The position numbers were made by a program, and so were the translations under genes. Below, piece after piece: positions 1 to 5,605 of a stretch of 11,694 nucleotides of DNA. The notes under the pieces were generated by a model. It saw only the letters and a list, made by a program, of their open reading frames with translations. It was not told the origin of the DNA and searched no databases. The stretch spans positions 1 to 11,694 of the forward strand of contig JAKLQB010000139.1 in the NCBI GenBank assembly GCA_022013615.1, given 5' to 3'. Position 1 is the stretch's first letter. Each line of letters opens with the position of its first letter. Source of the DNA: Desulfobacterales bacterium (GTDB taxonomy: Bacteria; Desulfobacterota; DSM-4660; Desulfatiglandales; Desulfatiglandaceae).

Positions 1-24
1 CTTTGATTTCAAAATCACCCCTAA

Positions 25-74
25 CCCCCTTTTTAAAGGGGGGAAAATCTTAAGTCCCCCTTTATTAAAGGGGG
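25..74. repeat. Pair of CCCCCTTT/AAAGGGGG palindromes
   Basis: Two near-identical palindromes lie 13 nt apart. At 25-42 CCCCCTTT and AAAGGGGG flank a TT spacer, and at 56-74 the same arms flank ATT. Both could fold as 8-bp hairpins in either strand. Elements of this type are dispersed intergenic repeats in many deltaproteobacterial genomes (general knowledge). No T-tract follows either hairpin, so a classical terminator role is not supported, although they may end transcription coming from the left of the window. Confidence 0.6.
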
Positions 75-361
75 ATTGAGGCCTGCCCTGTCGCGACTTG
101 GTGGCTATATGTCGTAACCTGACGAAGCAGTTATGCTCGATCACCCTCTCTCACAACGTATCAAGGCCAGGTCTGGGCCAGGGGGGATTTTGTAGAGAAT
201 CCGTTTGACTTTGACGTTTCCCTGCGGGCTCCCCCATAAATCGGGATTTCCACTTTGCTCCAACCCCGCTGAAGACGGAATTTCCGCTGCGCTTCAACCT
301 GCTTGTCTGGATTAGGGGATTCAGTGCGAATGTTAAAATTTGGTTAGTCAACTGATTTTTG
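75..361. other. Non-coding stretch with a degenerate direct repeat
   Basis: I see no convincing gene here. A minus-strand open frame at 151-351 has no ribosome binding site and is low-complexity in character. An imperfect direct repeat of about 25 nt is visible at 246-270 and 280-303; both copies begin ATTTCC, share GCT and CAACC blocks in the same order, and differ by a few substitutions and one indel. The duplicated stretch is what makes the reverse frame look protein-like. No function can be assigned. Confidence 0.4.
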
Positions 362-388
362 TTGACAAGAATTTGGTTCTCCTATAGA
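362..388 (+). promoter_or_regulatory. Candidate sigma-70 promoter for the transaldolase operon
   Basis: A consensus -35 box TTGACA lies at 362-367. The best -10 candidates are TATAGA at 383-388 (15-nt spacer) or TAGATT at 385-390 (17-nt spacer). Transcription would start near 395 and leave a leader of about 145 nt before the transaldolase start codon. The -35 is perfect, but the -10 and spacing are compromises, so this is a moderate prediction. Confidence 0.4.
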
Positions 389-399
389 TTATGAATAAA

Positions 400-413
400 G
401 ATGTCTATACATC
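400..413. promoter_or_regulatory. Palindromic operator-like site, GntR/HutC type
   Basis: GATGT and ACATC form 5-bp inverted arms around CTAT. The core GTCTATAC fits the GT-N-TA-N-AC pattern described for HutC-subfamily GntR operators. It sits just downstream of the predicted promoter, where a repressor would block transcription. No HutC-type regulator is encoded in the window (the GntR protein here is FadR-type), so the cognate protein is unknown. The short arms could arise by chance. Confidence 0.25.
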
Positions 414-430
414 TATACCAATAGTCATCT

Positions 431-497
431 GGGCCGTTAAGGCGGGAATAAAAGCAACGAAAGCTGCGGCTTCCCGGGTTCGACGGGGGAGGAGGCC
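431..497 (+). promoter_or_regulatory. Possible folded leader RNA upstream of transaldolase
   Basis: The leader is GC-richer than its surroundings and has nested complementarity: GGCC at 432-435 with GGCC at 494-497, and CGGGAA at 443-448 with TTCCCG at 471-476. An alternative hairpin pairs TCCCG (472-476) with CGGGG (484-488) around a GGTTCGA loop, which competes with the second helix. Mutually exclusive helices are typical of cis-regulatory leaders, but I recognise no riboswitch consensus. The ribosome binding site at 527-533 lies outside both helices. Confidence 0.2.
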
Positions 498-539
498 AAC
501 CATTAGATGTCATGAAATGTGGCTTTAAGGAGGAAACCG

Positions 540-1739
540 ATGGAAGAGAAGAACCTGATTGAAAAACTGGTCGAAATCAGCCCCGGAATGGAAATATGGT
601 GGGATTCATCCCCGGTGATTTTCAGCAACTGGTGCCGTAAGATGCTTGATAAAGCCGAAGCAGGAGATCGTGAAACCCTGCAGCGCCAGTTTGACCGTAT
701 GTACGACAACAACGCGCCGGAAAATCAGTTGTTCAGGGGTGTGACCACCAATCCGCCACTGTCCCTGCAGGCCATTCAGGATGATCCGCCGTATTGGGAA
801 GGCGTTACCAAGGAAATCATTGCCGAAAACCCCGGGTTCGATAAAGAAGCCCTCTTCTGGCTGCTTTACAAGCGGGTGGTCAAGCGCGGCTCGGATATGT
901 ATTTACCGCTGTTTGAAAAAACCGGATACAAAGAGGGATACCTTTCCGGCCAGGTGGATCCGCGAAGCCTTTTTGACAAAGATGCCATGATAAAACAAGC
1001 CCTCGATATTGCAAAAATCAATCCCAATGTCATGATTAAGGTTCCCGGCTCCAAAGAGGGGTATGATGTGATCGAATTCTTAACCTCGAAAGGCATTTCA
1101 ACCAACAATACCCTGACATTTGTTTTGCCCCAGCTCGTTGACTGTACCGAATCCGTTAAACGCGGGCTTGAAACTGCGAAAAAGAACAATGTAGACCTGT
1201 CAAAATGGCGTTCGATAATTACCCTCATGGAATCGCGATATGGAGATCTCGGCGGCCTGAGAGATTTTGCCGCGGAAAAAGGCATCGGACTTATCGACAT
1301 GGATGTCAGATGGGCGGAACAGGCCATATTTAAAAAAGCCTATAAATATCTGCTTGACAATAACCTGCCAAGCAAAATGCTTTCCTGTTCCCTGCGGGTC
1401 GGGCCCGTGGTGGACGGTGTAACCAGAATTCCGCATCTGGAAGAAAAAGCCGGCGCCGGCATCGTGGTGACCTGCCCGCCGACCTTTATCGATCAAGTGA
1501 TCAACTTTTCAGAACAGGACAAGATTGTTTTCGTCAAAGACCGGATACTGGAAGATATCCCCAAGGATGTCATGGATAAGCTGATGCGTATTCCCTATTT
1601 TGAGCGAGCGTATGCAGTAAACGGCTACTCCCGGGATGAATACAACACCCATCCGGCTCTTCAGCGGACTGCGGAACAGCATTCCAAAGCAACTGAGGAA
1701 ATGGTCTCTTTCGTTGAAAATTGCCTTAAAAATGTTTGA
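540..1739 (+). CDS. Transaldolase-family protein (Schiff-base aldolase/transaldolase)
   Basis: 399 aa. Known role of the superfamily: class I aldolases that form a Schiff base and transfer or cleave dihydroxyacetone units (pentose phosphate pathway, fructose-6-phosphate aldolase), in the cytoplasm. Seen: GVTTNPPL (67-74, the conserved TTNP strand), SGQVDPR (136-142), and MIKVPG (165-170) followed by GISTNNTLTF (185-194), which places the Schiff-base lysine at K167. The residue aligned with the catalytic Glu of classical transaldolases is Q138, as in fructose-6-phosphate aldolases, so it may act as an aldolase. The ATG at 540 is chosen because AAGGAGG (527-533) lies 6 nt upstream; an in-frame GTG at 519 lies before that site. 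Length is longer than TalB (about 317 aa). It is probably co-transcribed with the aminotransferase 74 nt downstream. The true substrate is unknown. Confidence 0.85.
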   Translation: MEEKNLIEKLVEISPGMEIWWDSSPVIFSNWCRKMLDKAEAGDRETLQRQFDRMYDNNAPENQLFRGVTTNPPLSLQAIQDDPPYWEGVTKEIIAENPGFDKEALFWLLYKRVVKRGSDMYLPLFEKTGYKEGYLSGQVDPRSLFDKDAMIKQALDIAKINPNVMIKVPGSKEGYDVIEFLTSKGISTNNTLTFVLPQLVDCTESVKRGLETAKKNNVDLSKWRSIITLMESRYGDLGGLRDFAAEKGIGLIDMDVRWAEQAIFKKAYKYLLDNNLPSKMLSCSLRVGPVVDGVTRIPHLEEKAGAGIVVTCPPTFIDQVINFSEQDKIVFVKDRILEDIPKDVMDKLMRIPYFERAYAVNGYSRDEYNTHPALQRTAEQHSKATEEMVSFVENCLKNV

Positions 1740-1813
1740 CGGCTTTTCCTGAAAATAGATATAGAACCCCATTTTGATACATTAAAATATTCACTAATAT
1801 GAAAGGAGAACAA

Positions 1814-2899
1814 ATGAAAACACTAAAAGATTGGATCGTTCCCTGGCTTTATACGTCAAGAGAGTACAATGTAGGTATTTTGGATACGGCCATGGACAAC
1901 CCCGGTATTGCCCGCCTGATGCTCAATGAAAACCCCATCCAACCGTCGGAAAAGGTAATCGAGGCGGTGGTGGAATCTCTTCGACACGGCAACTGGTATC
2001 CAGACAGTTTTTTACGGTTGAGAACTAAAATCGGCAAGATGTACGGTCTGGGCCCGGACAATGTAGCCCTGGCCAACGGATCTTCGGACACCATCGACGC
2101 CATGATGCGCTTATTTCTGCAACCAGGAGATGAGTTCATGCTGTCCACGCCGACCTTTGAGCTGTTTCCGCCCCGGGCCGAGCTGTGCAATGCAAAAGTC
2201 GTTCAAATTCCGGTGCGGGAAGGTGACCTGCAGTATGATGTGGATGCGATGCTCAATGCCATCAATGACCGGACGAAACTGATCCTGATCATCAACCCCA
2301 ACAACCCCACCGGCGTCTATATCGAAGATGAGGATCTCATTCGATTTTGCGAAACGGGTATTCCCCTTTGCGTGGATGAAGCCTACCTGGATTATAATCC
2401 CGATAAGCCTTCCAAAGCATCACTGATCGAAAAATATCCGCAGGTGTTCCTATCGGTTACCTTTTCCAAAGCCTATGGATTTTGCGGTATCCGATTCGGG
2501 TTTGTACTGGGCACCGAAGAGATGATTGCCGCCTTCAATCGGATGTTTTTACCCTGGAACGTGAGCCGGATGGCTGGGGCTGCCGCTGAAGCCATCATCG
2601 ACAACCCTGATGAGGTCAAAGCGAAGGTCGAACACAACAACAAGTGGATGGCCGTTTTTAAGGAAGAGCTTAAGAAACTGGGGCTTAAACCGTATCCGGC
2701 CAATGGCAATTACATGCTTATCGACGGCACCATGACCGGCAAAACTACCGAAGAGATCCTCAAAGCCGCCCTTGACGATAAAATCTATCTGAAAAAGATC
2801 GGTGAACTCCATGGTAAAACCGGCTATTTCAGGGTAACCCCCGGCACGGATGAAGAAAATGAACGCTTCCTAAAATTCATCCGATCCTACTTCGGTTAG
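1814..2899 (+). CDS. HisC-like class I/II PLP aminotransferase
   Basis: 361 aa, fold type I aminotransferase related to histidinol-phosphate aminotransferase (usual length about 350-360). Seen: NGSSDTID (88-95, cofactor phosphate loop), NPNNPTG (161-167), VDEAY (187-191, Asp pairing with the pyridine nitrogen and Tyr), SKAYGF around the PLP lysine K219, GIRFG (225-229) and a C-terminal YFRVTPG block with the substrate-binding Arg. The start at 1814 has AAAGGAG (1802-1808) 5 nt upstream, better than the in-frame ATG at 1799. No other histidine-biosynthesis gene is nearby, so a housekeeping HisC role is doubtful. HisC enzymes act on a phosphorylated acetol, a DHAP-like group, which suits the neighbouring C3-phosphate enzymes. 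A degraded near-identical piece lies at 7475-7648. The exact substrate is not known. Confidence 0.85.
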   Translation: MKTLKDWIVPWLYTSREYNVGILDTAMDNPGIARLMLNENPIQPSEKVIEAVVESLRHGNWYPDSFLRLRTKIGKMYGLGPDNVALANGSSDTIDAMMRLFLQPGDEFMLSTPTFELFPPRAELCNAKVVQIPVREGDLQYDVDAMLNAINDRTKLILIINPNNPTGVYIEDEDLIRFCETGIPLCVDEAYLDYNPDKPSKASLIEKYPQVFLSVTFSKAYGFCGIRFGFVLGTEEMIAAFNRMFLPWNVSRMAGAAAEAIIDNPDEVKAKVEHNNKWMAVFKEELKKLGLKPYPANGNYMLIDGTMTGKTTEEILKAALDDKIYLKKIGELHGKTGYFRVTPGTDEENERFLKFIRSYFG

Positions 2900-3093
2900 T
2901 CACCGGCAAAGGCAGATTGACAAAAACAGCGCACCCCGACCGGTTGGGACTCCCATTCGGTTGGGATGTGATGTGTCAAGTAAAAGCGGAGATCGCCGGC
3001 GTGCACTAAAGTGCATTAATAAAGGGAACATCCTAAAATACAGTATCCAAATTTACAATAATCCATCACTCTTGCGAAAATGCCAGTAAATAG
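2900..3093. other. Convergent intergenic region with small hairpin
   Basis: This is the gap between the converging aminotransferase and glpD genes. A 6-bp hairpin is possible at 3001-3016 (GTGCAC, loop TAAA, GTGCAT, one G-T pair), but no T-run follows it. CGGTTGGGA occurs twice in direct orientation around 2940-2970. Either may contribute to a bidirectional transcription end; the evidence is weak. Confidence 0.3.
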
Positions 3094-4713
3094 TTACAAT
3101 AATTTTCTTATACCTTTCCGTATTTTGTTGAATATAGTTTTGAGCTCTCCATGAATTTCAAGACGCCCTCCCGGAAGCGAATGGGCATGCTGCCATTGGG
3201 CAAGATAGTCATTGATTTCCTTTTTCCAGCGTTTCCTGTCCCAGGGCAACACAGGGCCCACGAGCTTTCGAACCCTGCCAAGATATTCCCTCCCTCCGTG
3301 CGGGATCAGCAACCCGATTCTTACCCGCCTTAACAGAAGATCAGTCAGGTGCCTCACATTTTCATGCTTTGCCACATAAGGCAGTTCCGCCCAAAGTGTT
3401 CGGGTGCCGGGAATGGGTTTCAGGTCTTGCAATGCGGCAGTCCTGACAAGCTCATTCGCGGACTCACCATACCTGCCAAAGAGATTGCGCCAGGTATCCT
3501 GCGCCAGGCCGAAGTCTTCTTCCGGGACCACAGGTGGCTGGGTAAAACCCGGTTCATCCGGATCCGGCAAATCAACGGGCGGCAAAAAGGGTTTGGCCGT
3601 TTTAAGGGCATCAAAAGCCAGTTTGCGAAATGTGGTCAGCTTTCCGCCGGTGATGGTTACAAGACCCTTATCCACCCAGACCACATGCTCGCGGGATTCA
3701 TGCGATGGGGCCAGTTTACCATCACTCAGCACGGGTCTTACACCGGCAATGGTAGAAAGGCAATCTTCAGGAGAGATATCAAGGGAAGGGAATATAAAAT
3801 GCAGCCCTTCTATCAGATACGACACTTCTTCTTCTGTAATGGCAGGCTCGATGGAAAGGTCTTCTTTATGGTCAAGGTCCGTAGTCCCCACAATTATTGC
3901 CCCTTCCCAGGGAAACATAAACACAGACCTGTTGTCTAAAGGATGGGAAAAACTGACGGCCTGGTCCACGGGAAGGACCCGGGCAGGAAATATCATGTGA
4001 CTGCCTCGCAAAGGGCGTAGGTGGAGGTTCGGTTTGGGTGAAGGATGCAATTGCTCTGCCCAGCAGCCGGTGGCATTGATCACCGCGCTGGTAGAAAGGG
4101 TTTTTGTTTCATGGGTTTCCACATCTTTAATGGTCACCCCGACAACTTCGCCCTGATCATTCCGGTTTATTGTTTCAACCGAGGTGTAATTTAATGCATG
4201 GCCCCCGGAATTAATTGCTTCGGTAATCAAGCGCAGTACTAAACGGGCATCATCTACCTGTGCATCAAAAAAATGAAAAGCTCCCATAAGGCCTTTCTGA
4301 TCGATATGAGGCACCAATTTGACAGATTCAGGTACATCGTAAAACCTGTGCTGTCGTTTTTTGGCAATAAGATCATAGATGGAAAGGCCCGCTTCAAGGG
4401 TCCACTTCCCCAGACCCCGCCCCCTGTATATCGGAACCAGAAAACCTAATGGTTCAACCAGACCCGGGGCTTCTTTCAGGAGACGCTCACGCTCCTTAAT
4501 AGAATCCCGGGTCAGAAAAATATGTCCTTCTTTGAGATAGCGAAGGCCACCATGAACCAATTTTGATGAGCGGCTGGAGGTCCCCCAGGCAAAATCTTTT
4601 TGCTCTACAAGGAGCACATTTAGGTCCATGCGAACCGTTTCCCGAAAAATGCCAGCGCCGGTGATCCCCCCGCCGATAATGACCAGGTCCCAGTTTTCCT
4701 TAATGGCTTTCAT
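3094..4713 (-). CDS. glpD: FAD-dependent glycerol-3-phosphate dehydrogenase, GlpD/GlpA type
   Basis: 539 aa. Family role: oxidises sn-glycerol 3-phosphate to dihydroxyacetone phosphate at the membrane, passing electrons to quinone. Seen: an N-terminal dinucleotide fold with IIGGGITGAG (12-21) and an acidic strand end near E37, the GlpD signature GTSSRSSKLVHGGLRYL (44-60), NATGCWAEQL (213-222), a substrate-domain segment LRGSHMIF (235-242), IAGVRPVLSDG (322-332) and the flavin-binding GGKLTTFRKL (356-365). A helical C-terminal domain follows, as in full-length GlpD. Its ATG lies only 2 nt after the fadR stop codon, with AAAGGG 8 nt upstream (4722-4727), so the pair is co-transcribed and probably translationally coupled. 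With AGPS next door it may supply DHAP for ether-lipid synthesis, or act on alkyl-glycerol phosphate; the latter is inference. Confidence 0.88.
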   Translation of the reverse strand: MKAIKENWDLVIIGGGITGAGIFRETVRMDLNVLLVEQKDFAWGTSSRSSKLVHGGLRYLKEGHIFLTRDSIKERERLLKEAPGLVEPLGFLVPIYRGRGLGKWTLEAGLSIYDLIAKKRQHRFYDVPESVKLVPHIDQKGLMGAFHFFDAQVDDARLVLRLITEAINSGGHALNYTSVETINRNDQGEVVGVTIKDVETHETKTLSTSAVINATGCWAEQLHPSPKPNLHLRPLRGSHMIFPARVLPVDQAVSFSHPLDNRSVFMFPWEGAIIVGTTDLDHKEDLSIEPAITEEEVSYLIEGLHFIFPSLDISPEDCLSTIAGVRPVLSDGKLAPSHESREHVVWVDKGLVTITGGKLTTFRKLAFDALKTAKPFLPPVDLPDPDEPGFTQPPVVPEEDFGLAQDTWRNLFGRYGESANELVRTAALQDLKPIPGTRTLWAELPYVAKHENVRHLTDLLLRRVRIGLLIPHGGREYLGRVRKLVGPVLPWDRKRWKKEINDYLAQWQHAHSLPGGRLEIHGELKTIFNKIRKGIRKLL

Positions 4714-4715
4714 GG

Positions 4716-5405
4716 TTATAGCCCTTTAAGTCCTTTCCAGATTTCAACACTCTTTTTCATGGTCGAATAGACCACGCGCTCCACGTCTTTCCCTCCCCCG
4801 TCAATGGCATCGTACAGGTCCAGGTAATAGCTACGGGAGATTTTTCGTGCCTTTTTAAGGCTGAAGTATTTAAGCGCTAATGATTCAAACATCCAGGAAA
4901 AATCATTAAAAATCAGCCTGTATATGGGGTTTTTTGCGTGGCTTGTCATTAATAGCTGCAGGTCCCAGTCGTAAAGGCTGAATGCCTCGGCCTTATCCTC
5001 AAGGGTGTTGGCCTTAAATAAATATGTCAAGAGCACTTCAGGCGCCCTATCGGCAGACAGCCGGGCGATAATGGGCAGCAGGTTAGACCTTGCCTCAAGT
5101 AGATGGGTGATAAATCCATTTGGCAAATACTCGCTATATCGTGACATGGTACTGAGCAGACCCATGCCGCCCTCTTCCCAGTAACTGTTGACCACCGTTG
5201 GTTTCCCATGGTGTATGGTAATCCATCCTTCCCTTGCAAGACGGTGCAGGGTTTCCCGCAGTGTCTGTCTTGTTACGCCTATCTTTTCGGCAAGGGTCCT
5301 TTCGTTGGGCAAGGCCGATCCCGGCGGATACCTGCCGTTCAGTATTGAAGTGACCACCTGGTGTTCAACATACTGGGCCGGTCGAAATGGTGATTTAAAA
5401 TTCAT
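4716..5405 (-). CDS. fadR: FadR-type acyl-CoA-responsive GntR regulator
   Basis: 229 aa. The family is a dimeric transcription factor whose operator binding is released by long-chain acyl-CoA. Seen: an N-terminal winged helix (about residues 8-75) with PPGSALPNERTLAEKIGVTR and TLRETLHRLAREGW, then IHHGKPTVVNSYWE, which closely parallels the Escherichia coli FadR segment IQHGKPTKVNNFWE as I recall it. The helical effector domain follows, containing NPIYRLI and ending with EIW near the C-terminus, as in FadR. The ATG at 5405 is preferred over an in-frame TTG at 5411 because it aligns with the FadR N-terminus; neither has a strong Shine-Dalgarno site. The gene precedes glpD in one transcript and is divergent from AGPS, with a FadR-like operator between. 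It probably controls both directions. Confidence 0.85.
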   Translation of the reverse strand: MNFKSPFRPAQYVEHQVVTSILNGRYPPGSALPNERTLAEKIGVTRQTLRETLHRLAREGWITIHHGKPTVVNSYWEEGGMGLLSTMSRYSEYLPNGFITHLLEARSNLLPIIARLSADRAPEVLLTYLFKANTLEDKAEAFSLYDWDLQLLMTSHAKNPIYRLIFNDFSWMFESLALKYFSLKKARKISRSYYLDLYDAIDGGGKDVERVVYSTMKKSVEIWKGLKGL

Positions 5406-5462
5406 ATCCAAGACTTTGTTGACAGGATTAACATCATATTCAGGAATAAACCACCAAAAGTA

Positions 5463-5471
5463 ATTATATCA
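5463..5471 (-). promoter_or_regulatory. Extended -10 promoter for fadR-glpD
   Basis: Read on the minus strand this is TGATATAAT, a perfect extended -10 element (TGnTATAAT). No good -35 box is seen at the usual distance, which extended -10 promoters tolerate. Transcription would start near 5456, about 50 nt before the fadR start codon. The FadR-like operator lies upstream, roughly 50 to 70 nt before this start. Confidence 0.45.
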
Positions 5472-5504
5472 ATCCACATAAAAATCCTTTACTTATTCTC
5501 TTGA

Positions 5505-5528
5505 AACTGGTAAGAGGTCATACCAGTT
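5505..5528. promoter_or_regulatory. FadR-like operator between fadR and AGPS gene
   Basis: AACTGGTA (5505-5512) and TACCAGTT (5521-5528) form a perfect 8-bp inverted repeat with an 8-nt spacer. Nested in it, the 17-mer AAGAGGTCATACCAGTT at 5512-5528 matches the symmetrical FadR site AACTGGTCNGACCAGTT at 13 of 16 defined positions (consensus from memory). There are thus three partly overlapping half-sites. It lies upstream of the minus-strand -10 and just before a possible plus-strand -10, TAGAAT (5534-5539). FadR encoded next to it is the obvious ligand. Confidence 0.6.
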
Positions 5529-5545
5529 AAACATAGAATAGTCAA

Positions 5546-5591
5546 CACTTTTTCAACCTGACATCTAACCCCACAGGTTGCACTTTTTCAA
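5546..5591. repeat. Direct and inverted repeat cluster before AGPS start
   Basis: CACTTTTTCAA occurs at 5546-5556 and again at 5581-5591 as an exact 11-nt direct repeat. Between them CAACCTG (5554-5560) and CAGGTTG (5574-5580) form a 7-bp inverted repeat with a 13-nt spacer. The cluster is in the AGPS 5' leader, ending just before its ribosome binding site. It may be a second regulator site or a leader hairpin; no T-rich terminator tail follows the stem directly. Confidence 0.4.
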
Positions 5592-5605
5592 AAACAGAGG
5601 ATATA

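Noticed and set aside
151..351. Minus-strand ORF of 66 codons in the leftmost intergenic region
   Set aside because: No ribosome binding site and no family resemblance; part of the apparent protein sequence is created by a degenerate direct repeat.
461..490. GGTTCGA with flanking GC, resembling a tRNA T-arm
   Set aside because: The stem pairs only with shifted bases, and no acceptor, D or anticodon arm can be drawn around it.
3404..4000. Long plus-strand open frames of about 196-198 codons over glpD
   Set aside because: They lie antisense to the strongly supported glpD, show no family features and lack ribosome sites.
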